Source of the DNA: Candidatus Gastranaerophilales bacterium
GTDB taxonomy: Bacteria; Cyanobacteriota; Vampirovibrionia; Gastranaerophilales; Gastranaerophilaceae
Direction of reading: 5' to 3'
DNA: 54,884 bases
NCBI GenBank assembly: GCA_947631645.1
Contig: CANRMD010000009.1
Coordinates: 1-54,884 of the forward strand
Below are positions 8,455 to 16,677 of this stretch, in pieces. The position numbers and the translations under genes are program-made. The notes under the pieces were generated by a model, which saw only the letters and a program-made list of their open reading frames with translations, made no database searches and was not told where the DNA came from. Numbering within the stretch: the stretch's first letter is position 1; each line of letters opens with the position of its first letter.

Positions 8455-9083
8455 TTTCACAAAGACAAATAATTAATTCATATGGGATACCGTGTGATTC
8501 ATTGGAAAAAAATTATTTAGATTTCTATAATAAACTAAAATTAAGGTTAATTCCAGTATCGAATTTTCAAACTCCGGAGTTTTATGATGCCAAGCTTTTG
8601 ATATTAACCGGCGGTGGAAATATATATGGTGAACAGAGCGAACGAGATATTGTTGAAGCAAAATTATTTAAAAAAGCTATTTCAAATAAAACTCCGATTA
8701 TTGCAATATGCAGAGGAATGCAATATGTTAATATTCTTTTAGGCGGTAAAATATCCAATCTGGATAGTTTAAAAGTTCAAAGATTTATCGGTGTCGATCA
8801 TAAAGTTTATATAAAAGATAAAGCTTTATTTGTAAATAATTATCATAATTACGGAATTTTTAAAGATGATTTAGCTGATCAACTTAATGTTTTTGCTATT
8901 GATAAAGAAAATAACGTAATTGAAGCATTTTATTCTAATAAAATGAAAATATTAGGTATTCAATGGCATCCTGAACGAAGTTTTTCTGATGAAAATTCAT
9001 ATAAAATTTCAGAACAAATAATAAAAGACTTTATTAATAATAACGGAGAAATTAATGAAAGCGATTATACTTGCGGCAGGTAA
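8442..9083 (+). CDS. Class I glutamine amidotransferase-fold hydrolase, gamma-glutamyl-CDP-amidate hydrolase (Cj1417-like)
   Basis: 213 residues. The likely start is TTG at 8442, with GGAG 10 nt upstream, giving FSLISQRQI, which fits the usual IGISQR start of the family. The catalytic triad is complete: Cys90 in CRGMQ, and His176 and Glu178 in QWHPE. Known: Cj1417 removes glutamate from gamma-glutamyl-CDP-amidate to release cytidine diphosphoramidate. Inferred: the same step here, because the genes on both sides encode the preceding reactions. It overlaps the upstream gene by 13 nt and the downstream gene by 29 nt, so the three form a tight operon. Sequence alone would also fit gamma-glutamyl-GABA hydrolase (PuuD-like). 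Confidence 0.8.
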   Translation: MFSLISQRQIINSYGIPCDSLEKNYLDFYNKLKLRLIPVSNFQTPEFYDAKLLILTGGGNIYGEQSERDIVEAKLFKKAISNKTPIIAICRGMQYVNILLGGKISNLDSLKVQRFIGVDHKVYIKDKALFVNNYHNYGIFKDDLADQLNVFAIDKENNVIEAFYSNKMKILGIQWHPERSFSDENSYKISEQIIKDFINNNGEINESDYTCGR

Positions 9084-9846
9084 AGGAACAAGAATGGGTA
9101 AATATACAGAAAATTTACCTAAAGGAATGCTTAATTTAAACGGAAAAACTCTTATTGAAAGACAAATTGAAACCCTTAAAAGTGCCGGTATTGTAGATAT
9201 TGCAATTGTTACGGGTTATCAGTCCGATAAAATATCTTATAAAGGGATAAAGTATTTTTATAATAAAAACTATAATACAACTAATATGATTGAATCGTTG
9301 ATGTCTGCAAAAGAATTTTTAAAAGATGAGGATATTTTAATTTGTTATTCTGATATTATTTATACAAAAAAAGTTGTAGATTTGTGTATTAACAGTAAAA
9401 CTGATATTGGTATAGTTGTTGATAATAAATGGAAAAATCTTTGGAAATTACGTTATGGTAAAATTGATTACGATCTTGAAAGTTTAACTGTTGAAAATGA
9501 CAATATATTAGAATTGGGGAGGAACATAACCTCATCCGAAAACCTTGATTATAGATATGTCGGTATTATTAAACTTTCAAAAAACGGTATTAAGACATTT
9601 ATTGATGTTTATAATAAACAAAAAGGAAAAAACTGGAAACAATCCGGACACTCATTTAAACAAGGTTATATGACTGATATAATTAATGAAATAATTATTG
9701 AAGGCACTCCTGTTAATCCTATTATAATAAGTGGAAATTGGCTTGAATTTGATACTGATAAAGATTATGAAATTCTTTCAGATGCTTTAAAAAATAATTT
9801 ATTAGATAAAAATTTAAATTTAAAAAATAATATTCCGACAGATTAA
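9055..9846 (+). CDS. CTP:phosphoglutamine cytidylyltransferase (Cj1416-like)
   Basis: 263 residues, a nucleotidyltransferase of the GT-A fold with the nucleotide-binding signature LAAGKGTRMGKYTENLPKGM at the N-terminus. Landmarks shared with Campylobacter Cj1416 are the TTNMIESL segment, CYSDIIY with the metal-binding Asp, the VVDNKWKNLW motif, ILELGRN, YVGIIKLS, YMTDIINEI and the C-terminal GNWLEFDT. Known: Cj1416 joins CTP and L-glutamine phosphate to give gamma-glutamyl-CDP-amidate. Last gene of the cassette. No gene for the next step (the Cj1415-type CDP-amidate kinase) and no phosphoramidate transferase is present in this window. Confidence 0.85.
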   Translation: MKAIILAAGKGTRMGKYTENLPKGMLNLNGKTLIERQIETLKSAGIVDIAIVTGYQSDKISYKGIKYFYNKNYNTTNMIESLMSAKEFLKDEDILICYSDIIYTKKVVDLCINSKTDIGIVVDNKWKNLWKLRYGKIDYDLESLTVENDNILELGRNITSSENLDYRYVGIIKLSKNGIKTFIDVYNKQKGKNWKQSGHSFKQGYMTDIINEIIIEGTPVNPIIISGNWLEFDTDKDYEILSDALKNNLLDKNLNLKNNIPTD

Positions 9847-9883
9847 TTTAAAATATTCAATTATATGATGTAAAACAAAGTGA

Positions 9884-10564
9884 TTATATATTCATTTCTT
9901 TTAAATTTCTGCTGATTATAAAAGGGGCGGCAGTAGTATGTTTTATATCATCAATTGAGAAAATCGGGTTTATTTCGGTTAAAACCAATCCTTCTTTTGA
10001 AATTTGAAAAACGCATCTTTCTGTAACAATCATATCAACTTGTTGGTATGCGGTTAATGGCAGAGTACATTTTTTAACTATTTTAGGTTCACCGTTAGAT
10101 GTATGAGTCATAGCAACAATAACTTTTTTAGAACCGACAATTAAATCCATTGAACCGCCGATGCCGGGAACAAATTTACCCGGGATTTGCCAGCTTGCTA
10201 TCGAGCCTTCGGCATCAACTTGCAATGCACCCAATACGGTTGCATCTATGTGACCGCCTCGCATTATTGTAAAAGCCATTTGTGAATCATAAAAACTTGC
10301 ACCTTTGTTAACTTCTACGTATGCTCCTCCGGCATTTACTATTTTTGTATTGTATTTTGGCCCTTTTTGATTTTTTCCTAAACCTAAAATACCGTTTTCG
10401 GATTGAAATATTATATTCATACTTTCATCAACGTAATTAGCAGCTTCAGTAGGCAAACCTATTCCGAGGGTTACAATATCGTTTGGATGAAATTCTTTTG
10501 CAATCCTTTTTGCTATTATTTCTTTAATTTTTTCTTTTGTTAATATTTCTGTTGTTACAGTCAT
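9884..10564 (-). CDS. 3-oxoacid/acetoacetate CoA-transferase, beta subunit
   Basis: 226 residues, full length for subunit B of class I CoA-transferases. The catalytic glutamate sits in the signature QSENGILGLG. The region GALQVDAEGSIASWQIPGK and the PGIGGSMDL loop are typical. Known: the enzyme moves CoA between acetoacetate, acetate, butyrate or succinate through a glutamyl-CoA thioester on this subunit. The substrate cannot be read here. It follows the alpha-subunit gene with a 3-nt gap on the same strand, and the pair diverges from the pyruvate formate-lyase operon, fitting a fermentative role. Confidence 0.9.
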   Translation of the reverse strand: MTVTTEILTKEKIKEIIAKRIAKEFHPNDIVTLGIGLPTEAANYVDESMNIIFQSENGILGLGKNQKGPKYNTKIVNAGGAYVEVNKGASFYDSQMAFTIMRGGHIDATVLGALQVDAEGSIASWQIPGKFVPGIGGSMDLIVGSKKVIVAMTHTSNGEPKIVKKCTLPLTAYQQVDMIVTERCVFQISKEGLVLTEINPIFSIDDIKHTTAAPFIISRNLKEMNI

Positions 10565-10567
10565 ATA

Positions 10568-11242
10568 TTAATTCTCGCGTTTTACAATATAATCTATAAA
10601 AATTCCGGGGATAACAATTTCATTAGGGTCAAGGCAGTCCACAAATTCATCAGCCTGAACAATAACCGTATCTGCAGCCGTTGCCATGGAAGTATTAAAA
10701 TTTCTTGTTGTACCTTCAAACTTAACATTGCCGTACTTATCGACTTTTGTTCCGTAGATAATCGCGTAGTCAGCACCTAAAGGTTCTTCAAAAATATATT
10801 TTTTCCCTTTTATTTCTACTATTTTTTTACCTTCTTCCAAAATAGTTCCGATGCCTGTTGGGGTTAGAACTCCTCCTAAGCCCGAACCTTTTGCATGAAT
10901 TTTTTCAACTAAAGTCCCCATCGGATAAAACTCGACTTCAACTTCACCATTATGCATCTTTTTCCCTGTAATCGGGTTAGTTCCGATATGAGTAGTGATG
11001 ACTTTCTTTACTAATCCGTATTTTATAAGCTTGCCTTTGTCAACATTCTCAAAAGAAGTATCATTACAAATCATTGTTAAGTTTTTTATATCAGTTTTAA
11101 CAAGTTCGTCTAAAATTTTATCAGGAGCTCCGCAGCTTAAAAAACCGCCTACCATTACGGTTGAATTGCTCTTTATTAGCTTTGCGGCTTCTGTTGCTGA
11201 GATTACTTCTTTCAAGTCCTTTTCCTCTTTTATTAATTGCAT
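10568..11242 (-). CDS. 3-oxoacid/acetoacetate CoA-transferase, alpha subunit
   Basis: 224 residues from the ATG at 11242 (MQLIKEEKDLKEV); a longer GTG start at 11257 is possible. The N-terminal glycine-rich CoA-binding loop is VMVGGFLSCGAPDKI, and the family motif GVLTPTGIGT is present. Neither start has a clear Shine-Dalgarno. An extended -10 element (TGA-TAAAAT) ends only 5 nt before the ATG, so translation may begin on a leaderless or nearly leaderless mRNA. It forms the heterodimer with the beta subunit encoded next. Confidence 0.9.
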   Translation of the reverse strand: MQLIKEEKDLKEVISATEAAKLIKSNSTVMVGGFLSCGAPDKILDELVKTDIKNLTMICNDTSFENVDKGKLIKYGLVKKVITTHIGTNPITGKKMHNGEVEVEFYPMGTLVEKIHAKGSGLGGVLTPTGIGTILEEGKKIVEIKGKKYIFEEPLGADYAIIYGTKVDKYGNVKFEGTTRNFNTSMATAADTVIVQADEFVDCLDPNEIVIPGIFIDYIVKREN

Positions 11243-11313
11243 TTTTAATTTTATCACATAATTAATTTTTTTTAAATTTTCTTTATAATCTATAAATTAC
11301 GTTTGATTTATGA

Positions 11314-11319
11314 TATAAT
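11314..11319 (+). promoter_or_regulatory. -10 box of the pyruvate formate-lyase operon
   Basis: TATAAT preceded by TGA (extended -10), 56 nt before the pflB start codon and inside the divergent intergenic region with the CoA-transferase genes. No clear -35 box or FNR-type palindrome was recognised. Confidence 0.45.
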
Positions 11320-11375
11320 TTTCTGATAGCACAAAAATAAGTTTGCTAGTCGTAAAAATCTAAAGGGGAGCGTGT

Positions 11376-13457
11376 ATGCAAGAGATTGCAGGGGATAATG
11401 TATCGGAAAAGTATGATTTTAAAACCGGAAAATGGCAGCATGAAATTGATGTAAGAGATTTTATACAAACAAATTATACCCCTTATGAGGGTAATGCTGA
11501 TTTTCTTGCTCCTCCTACAGAGGCAACACTCAAACTATGGGAAAAGTGCTGCGACCTTTTTAAACAGGAACGTGAAAAGGGCGGAGTTCTTGATATGGAT
11601 ACTAAAACCATCTCCACAATTACTTCGCATGATTCTGGTTATATAGATAGAGAACTTGAACAAATAGTAGGCTTGCAAACTGATGCCCCTTTAAAACGCT
11701 CGCTTCAACCGTTTGGCGGAATCAGAATGGCGGAAGCCGCTTGTTTTTCATACGGCTATAAAGTAGATGAAGAAGTTTCGGAAATATTTACAAAATACAG
11801 AAAAACTCATAATCAGGGTGTATTTGATGTTTATACTCCCGAGATGAAAGCGGCAAGACACTCCGCTATTATAACAGGACTGCCTGATGCTTACGGCAGA
11901 GGCAGAATTATAGGCGACTACAGACGTGTTGCTTTGTATGGTATAGACAGGCTTATTGAAGATAAAAAGTATCAATTCAAATCACTTGAAGGGGAAATGA
12001 CTCCCGACAGAATTCAATTGAGAGAAGAAATCTCAGACCAAATAAGAGCCTTAAACGAGATGAAAGAACTTGGGCAAATATATGGTTTTGATATATCAAA
12101 ACCCGCTCAAAACGCTAAAGAAGCAGTACAATGGTTGTATTTTGGTTATTTGGCTGCCGTTAAAGAACAAAACGGTGCAGCTATGAGCCTTGGCAGAACT
12201 TCTACTTTCTTGGATATCTTTATTGAAAGAGATTTAAAAAACGGAGTAATAACAGAGCAGGAAGCTCAAGAGCTTATAGACCACTTTATTATGAAATTAA
12301 GGCTTGTTAAATTTGCAAGAACCCCTGAGTATAACGAACTGTTTTCGGGCGACCCTACTTGGGTGACGGAATCTATTGCAGGTATGGGTGTTGACGGAAG
12401 ACCGTTAGTGACGAAAAATTCTTTCAGATATTTGCATACTTTAGAAAATTTAGGAACAGCCCCCGAGCCTAATATGACTGTTTTATGGTCTAAAAATCTG
12501 CCAAAAGCATTTAAAGAATACTGTGCTCATATTTCCATAAAAACATCCTCGGTTCAATATGAAAACGATGATATGATGCGTGTAACTCACGGAGATGATT
12601 ATGCTATTGCGTGCTGTGTTTCATCTATGGTAGTAGGTAAAGAAATGCAGTTTTTCGGGGCAAGAGCTAACCTTGCAAAATGTCTTTTATACGCTATTAA
12701 CGGCGGTGTTGATGAAAGACTTAAAGAACAAGTAGGGCCTAAATATCAGCCAATTACGTCTGAGTATCTTGACTTTAACGAAGTTATGGAAAAGTATGAC
12801 GCTATGATGGAATGGCTCGCAGGGTTATATGTCAATACTTTAAATGTAATTCACTATATGCATGATAAATACTGCTATGAAAAAGCCCAAATGGCTTTGT
12901 TGGACAGAGACGTAAAACGCTATTTTGCAACGGGTATTGCGGGTTTATCGGTTGTTGCCGATTCACTTTCTGCAATAAAATATGCAAGAGTTAAAACTAT
13001 TCGCGATGAAAACGGTATTGTTGTTGATTATGAAGTGGAAGGAGATTTCCCGAAATACGGCAATAACGATGACAGAGTTGACGATTTGGCGGTTCATTTG
13101 GTTAAAACCTTTATGGCCAAAATAAGAAAGCATTATACTTATCGTAATTCAATTCCTACAATGTCAATATTAACAATAACTTCTAACGTCGTATACGGTA
13201 AAAAAACAGGTAATACACCTGACGGAAGAAAAGCGGGAGTTCCTTTAGCCCCCGGTGCTAATCCAATGCACGGACGTGATTCAAATGGAGCATTAGCTTC
13301 ACTTTCTTCGGTTGCTAAATTACCCTTTGATGATGCTCAAGACGGAATTTCAAATACTTTTTCGATTATTCCCGATGCTCTTGGTAAAGATGAAATAATT
13401 ATGGGAGATTTGATTTTTAACTTAGATAAAGGTTGCTGTGATAACAATTTAAATTAA
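11376..13457 (+). CDS. pflB: Pyruvate formate-lyase, catalytic part lacking the glycyl-radical domain
   Basis: 693 residues with a strong Shine-Dalgarno (AGGGGAG). Closely follows formate C-acetyltransferase throughout, with adjacent catalytic cysteines Cys413-Cys414 ([12 protein letters not shown]). It converts pyruvate plus CoA to acetyl-CoA plus formate in the cytoplasm under anoxia. The usual protein is about 750-760 residues and ends with the glycyl-radical loop RVSGYA. Here the chain ends after [20 protein letters not shown] and a short tail, so the radical glycine is absent. It is encoded by the next gene, which starts where this one leaves off. The enzyme must therefore work as a two-chain complex. 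No stop or frameshift interrupts the body of the gene. Confidence 0.93.
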   Translation: MQEIAGDNVSEKYDFKTGKWQHEIDVRDFIQTNYTPYEGNADFLAPPTEATLKLWEKCCDLFKQEREKGGVLDMDTKTISTITSHDSGYIDRELEQIVGLQTDAPLKRSLQPFGGIRMAEAACFSYGYKVDEEVSEIFTKYRKTHNQGVFDVYTPEMKAARHSAIITGLPDAYGRGRIIGDYRRVALYGIDRLIEDKKYQFKSLEGEMTPDRIQLREEISDQIRALNEMKELGQIYGFDISKPAQNAKEAVQWLYFGYLAAVKEQNGAAMSLGRTSTFLDIFIERDLKNGVITEQEAQELIDHFIMKLRLVKFARTPEYNELFSGDPTWVTESIAGMGVDGRPLVTKNSFRYLHTLENLGTAPEPNMTVLWSKNLPKAFKEYCAHISIKTSSVQYENDDMMRVTHGDDYAIACCVSSMVVGKEMQFFGARANLAKCLLYAINGGVDERLKEQVGPKYQPITSEYLDFNEVMEKYDAMMEWLAGLYVNTLNVIHYMHDKYCYEKAQMALLDRDVKRYFATGIAGLSVVADSLSAIKYARVKTIRDENGIVVDYEVEGDFPKYGNNDDRVDDLAVHLVKTFMAKIRKHYTYRNSIPTMSILTITSNVVYGKKTGNTPDGRKAGVPLAPGANPMHGRDSNGALASLSSVAKLPFDDAQDGISNTFSIIPDALGKDEIIMGDLIFNLDKGCCDNNLN

Positions 13458-13479
13458 TTTTGGTGAGGGGAGATTTATA

Positions 13480-13755
13480 ATGGCTACAATGCAAGAAGAA
13501 AATTTAATCAGTTTACTGGATGGTTACGTTGAAAAAGGCGGACACCATTTAAATGTTAATGTTTTTAATCGTGAAACTCTCTTGGATGCTCAACAACATC
13601 CCGAAAAATACCCTCAATTAACGGTAAGAGTTTCAGGATATGCGGTTAATTTTATTAAATTAACTAAAGAACAGCAAGACGATGTAATTTCAAGAACTTT
13701 CCATTCTCAAATCGGAAGCAATAAGGCTATGACTGATGTGTTCCCCAACAAATAA
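13480..13755 (+). CDS. Stand-alone glycyl-radical domain of pyruvate formate-lyase (GrcA/YfiD-like)
   Basis: 91 residues matching the C-terminal end of pyruvate formate-lyase: [36 protein letters not shown], ending in the QDDVISRTF segment. The radical-bearing residue is Gly53 in RVSGYA. It has its own very strong Shine-Dalgarno (GGTGAGGGGAG) and lies 22 nt after pflB in another frame, so it is a real separate gene rather than a sequencing slip. Known: E. coli YfiD/GrcA and phage T4 Y06I are free-standing glycyl-radical proteins that replace a damaged PFL C-terminus. Here the neighbouring PFL has no such domain, so this protein should be obligatory. Activated by the product of 14247-14975. 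Confidence 0.9.
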   Translation: MATMQEENLISLLDGYVEKGGHHLNVNVFNRETLLDAQQHPEKYPQLTVRVSGYAVNFIKLTKEQQDDVISRTFHSQIGSNKAMTDVFPNK

Positions 13756-14260
13756 TAATGAAACGGAAACAAAACCTAAAAAAAAGTCTTGGGGTAAATT
13801 ATTAATATTATTTTTGGCTATATTACTTATAGACATTGTTTATATGTTAATTTTATGCTTTGACATGGTTGGAGTAAAAACGCTTAATAATAAATACAAA
13901 AAAATAGTTGCTGAAAGTGTAAAAAAAATAAAAAAACGTGATGAAAATCCCCTTATTTTTCAAGATTATATGTCTGATATCCAACAAAAAATTAAAGATA
14001 ATTGGGACCCTGTAAAAACTGATAAAAGTAAGAAAGTTATACTGCTTTTTAAAGTTTATAAAGACGGGAAAGTTACTGATATAAAAGTAAAAAAATCTTC
14101 CGGTAATGAAGAAATGGATAATTCCGCAATAGAGGCTGTTATAAAATCAAGTCCTCTGCCGCCTTTTCCTAAAGATTACAAGTTGGATGACGTAGATATA
14201 TTATTTAATTTTGATTATAATATTTTAAATATGAAATTCGATAAAAATGAAAGAAAATAA
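13736..14260 (+). CDS. Inner-membrane protein with TonB-type C-terminal domain
   Basis: 174 residues. A Lys-rich start precedes one membrane helix (about 22-46, [20 protein letters not shown]). The C-terminal 90 residues follow the TonB-C pattern: [45 protein letters not shown]. It is predicted to be anchored in the inner membrane with the domain in the periplasm. It overlaps the glycyl-radical gene by 20 nt and the activase by 14 nt, so it is embedded in the pfl operon, an odd place for an energy-transducing envelope protein. No ExbB/ExbD or TonB-dependent receptor is in the window. Confidence 0.75.
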   Translation: MCSPTNNNETETKPKKKSWGKLLILFLAILLIDIVYMLILCFDMVGVKTLNNKYKKIVAESVKKIKKRDENPLIFQDYMSDIQQKIKDNWDPVKTDKSKKVILLFKVYKDGKVTDIKVKKSSGNEEMDNSAIEAVIKSSPLPPFPKDYKLDDVDILFNFDYNILNMKFDKNERK

Positions 14261-14975
14261 GGGTAATGTTCATTCAATTGAAACCTTCGGGACTGTAGAT
14301 GGTCCGGGGGTAAGATTTGTTGTGTTTCTTAAAGGCTGCCCTATGCGTTGTAAGTATTGCCACAACCCTGATACATGGAGTTATGAAATTGCAAAAGAAA
14401 TGACTGTTGAAGAAATTTTTAAACAATATAACGGTGTTAAAGAATTCCTTTCTAACGGAGGTTTAACGGTCTCGGGCGGAGAACCTTTGGTTCAAATCGA
14501 TTTTGTAACCGAGCTTTTTAAATACGCGAAAGAAAAAAATATTCATACCGCACTTGATACTTCAGGTATTTTATTTGATAATTCTTCAAAATATGATGAG
14601 CTTATAAAGTATACCGACCTTGTTTTACTCGATATTAAGCATATTAATGACGAAGAACATAAAAAATTGACGGGACATTCAAATAAATCTGTGCTTGAAT
14701 TTGCAAAATACCTTTCGGATAACAATATTCCAATGTGGATAAGACACGTAGTAGTGCCTGATATTACTTTTAAAGAGGAATATTTAAAGAAACTGGGTAA
14801 ATTTATCGGCACACTAAAAAGCGTAAAAGCTCTTGATGTCCTGCCATATCACGATATGGCAAAGGAAAAATATAAGCAATTAAATATAGATTATGATCTA
14901 AAAACTACAAAACCTTTAACAAAAGAAGAAGCAATTAAGGCAAAAGAGATTATCCTAAATGCAATAAACACTTGA
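14247..14975 (+). CDS. pflA: Pyruvate formate-lyase-activating enzyme, radical SAM
   Basis: 242 residues, normal length. The radical-SAM cluster motif is CPMRCKYC (CxxxCxxC), preceded by ETFGTVDGPGVRFVVF, a hallmark of glycyl-radical activases. GGLTVSGGEPLVQ follows as the SAM-binding motif. It uses SAM and a [4Fe-4S] cluster to place the radical on Gly53 of the separate glycyl-radical subunit. Its gene overlaps the TonB-like gene by 14 nt, so it is translationally coupled. Last gene of the operon. Confidence 0.95.
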   Translation: MKENKGNVHSIETFGTVDGPGVRFVVFLKGCPMRCKYCHNPDTWSYEIAKEMTVEEIFKQYNGVKEFLSNGGLTVSGGEPLVQIDFVTELFKYAKEKNIHTALDTSGILFDNSSKYDELIKYTDLVLLDIKHINDEEHKKLTGHSNKSVLEFAKYLSDNNIPMWIRHVVVPDITFKEEYLKKLGKFIGTLKSVKALDVLPYHDMAKEKYKQLNIDYDLKTTKPLTKEEAIKAKEIILNAINT

Positions 14976-14980
14976 GCAAT

Positions 14981-15005
14981 GTTAAAAATGAATTTTCTTT
15001 TTAAC
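14981..15005 (+). terminator. Weak hairpin after pflA
   Basis: GTTAAAAA and TTTTTAAC form an 8-bp, AT-rich stem with a 9-nt loop directly after the pflA stop. There is no following T-run outside the stem, so it would be a poor terminator. Confidence 0.3.
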
Positions 15006-15013
15006 ATAAAACT

Positions 15014-15403
15014 ATGAAAAATATGGAATGGTTTGATAGTCTTAATAAACCCTTTTTAAGCCCGCCCGATTGGCTGTTTGCTCCCGTGTGGACAATTTTA
15101 TACATCCTTATTGCGATTTCTTTTATACTGTTTATAAAAGGCGGAATGACAAAAGAAAAAAGACTGCCTTTGGCTTTTTTCATAATACAAATGCTCTTAA
15201 ATTTTGCTTGGTCGCCCGTGTTTTTCCGTCTTGAAAACATAGGAGGTGCACTTGCCATAATAATTTTTATGTGGCTGTTTATTCTGCTTACGATTATATT
15301 TTTCTTTAAACACTCTAAACTTGCTTCAATCCTGCTTGTACCTTATTTGGTTTGGGTAAGCTTCGCTTTCTATTTGAACCTTAGCTACTTTGTGCTGAAT
15401 TGA
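15014..15403 (+). CDS. TspO/MBR family membrane protein, short form
   Basis: 129 residues. Clear family motifs: WFDSLNKPFLSPPDWLFAPV, then WTILYILIA, LNFAWSPVFF and YLVWVSFAFYLNLSYFVLN. Four membrane helices are seen; the usual TspO has five and about 150-160 residues, and the missing one is the first. The upstream sequence offers no in-frame extension encoding such a helix, so the short form appears real. Known: TspO proteins bind tetrapyrroles and cholesterol-like ligands and act in stress signalling. It starts 39 nt after pflA and may be read from the same transcript if the hairpin between them does not terminate. Confidence 0.8.
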   Translation: MKNMEWFDSLNKPFLSPPDWLFAPVWTILYILIAISFILFIKGGMTKEKRLPLAFFIIQMLLNFAWSPVFFRLENIGGALAIIIFMWLFILLTIIFFFKHSKLASILLVPYLVWVSFAFYLNLSYFVLN

Positions 15404-15527
15404 TAATTTTATAATATTTCAAAAATATAAATAAATTCTAGTTTATATATTATCATTAGTTTAAAAACATTATTTTATTGATTGACTTTTAATTTATTAA
15501 ATAATATGCTTTTATTGGAGAGTATTT

Positions 15528-16256
15528 ATGATACATGAATATGAAAGATTAGAATTATCATCTTCTATTGTTGCAGTTGGGTATAAAACAAATAAATTTG
15601 ACTTTGTGGAATATTTAACAAAAAAAGGGATAAAAGATAAATATGGTTTAGAATATATACAAAACCAAATTAAATTTTCGCAAAACATTTCTGAGAAAAA
15701 TATAGCCCAATTACTTAACAATAGTCCTATAATTGGTTATAAATCCAATAATAATGAATTTTCTTTAACATTATTATTTCCAGAAGCTAAAATTTCTATA
15801 ACTAATAATAAATTTGATGAAAATAATAATAAAAACTTTGAAAACTTTGCTAAAGAACTGTTAGATGAAAATTTATCTCAAATTAAAGCACTTGGTGTAA
15901 ATTATAATGCAGTATTTAAAAAGGCAAATAAATTAAAACTTTTTAATAAAAAAATAGAACAAACAAATTTCTTTCAAAATAATATTACATTTAGTGTTAC
16001 AATTCCAACTCAATATAATGAAAAAAGTGGTAAATTTGTTGGAACATATACAATTCAAAAAATAAATAAAAATGATGAAGAAAATACATCTGATAGATAT
16101 TATAATTTTCAAGCAAATTATAATTTTGACTTAACAGAATATAGTGCATTAGCAAAATGTGAAAATATACCTAAATATATAGAAGATAGTTCTAAAGAAT
16201 TATTTAATTTATTTGTCGATACATATGATGAGTTTTTAAGTTTGAATTATGAATGA
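15528..16256 (+). CDS. Unrecognised protein, first gene of a two-gene unit
   Basis: 242 residues, no signal peptide or membrane segment, rich in Asn, Lys and Ile. It looks like an alternating beta-rich protein with a helical C-terminus (YIEDSSKELFNLFVDTYDEF). The general layout faintly recalls TIGR04255-type proteins, but I would not assign it. A Shine-Dalgarno (GGAG) lies about 9 nt before the ATG. It overlaps the next gene by 8 nt, and that gene encodes a one-helix membrane protein. The pair sits next to a restriction-modification gene, so a defence role is possible. Confidence 0.6.
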   Translation: MIHEYERLELSSSIVAVGYKTNKFDFVEYLTKKGIKDKYGLEYIQNQIKFSQNISEKNIAQLLNNSPIIGYKSNNNEFSLTLLFPEAKISITNNKFDENNNKNFENFAKELLDENLSQIKALGVNYNAVFKKANKLKLFNKKIEQTNFFQNNITFSVTIPTQYNEKSGKFVGTYTIQKINKNDEENTSDRYYNFQANYNFDLTEYSALAKCENIPKYIEDSSKELFNLFVDTYDEFLSLNYE

Positions 16257-16653
16257 TAAAAAAATTATACAATTTCCTAAAACTTTACCAGAAACAGAAG
16301 AAAGTTTGGAGAAATATGAAAATAATTCTTATCCATATGATACTGGTATAAGTAACTCAGATGAATATTATAAAAAAGAGGATATCATGGAAAAAAATAT
16401 TTCTATAGATGAATATGTTTCATTAAAAAGTGATATTAGAGAAATAAAAACCAGTATAAACTGGATTAAGTGGTTAATACCTGTTTTTATTACTATTGGA
16501 GTATTTATAAGTGGATTAATTGTTAATTCTATAAAAGAAAGTAATAATACCCAGTACCAAATGTTAGATAAAAAACTGGATACAATTAAAGAACTAAATT
16601 CAATGCAAATACAACGGGACATTGCGATTGAAATTAATAAAACAAAAAAATAA
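16249..16653 (+). CDS. Small single-pass membrane protein, partner of the preceding gene
   Basis: 134 residues. An acidic, Asn/Tyr-rich soluble N-terminus (about 1-75) is followed by one membrane helix (about 79-100, WLIPVFITIGVFISGLIV). The C-terminal tail (about 100-134) is likely coiled-coil, with repeated KKLDTIKEL-like heptads. The segment IREIKTSINWIKW before the helix resembles the membrane-proximal part of haemolysin-XhlA-like or holin-like small proteins, but this is only a shape match. Translation is coupled to the upstream gene by an 8-nt overlap. The function is unknown. Confidence 0.6.
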   Translation: MNDKKIIQFPKTLPETEESLEKYENNSYPYDTGISNSDEYYKKEDIMEKNISIDEYVSLKSDIREIKTSINWIKWLIPVFITIGVFISGLIVNSIKESNNTQYQMLDKKLDTIKELNSMQIQRDIAIEINKTKK

Positions 16654-16677
16654 TATTTTAATTTATATATTTATTAT

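Noticed and set aside
13440-13480. Frameshift error splitting pyruvate formate-lyase
   Set aside because: The second ORF has its own strong ribosome site and start, and the first has a distinct tail, so a designed split fits better.
15528-16256. Assignment of the 242-residue protein to TIGR04255
   Set aside because: Only a loose similarity of layout; no diagnostic motif seen.
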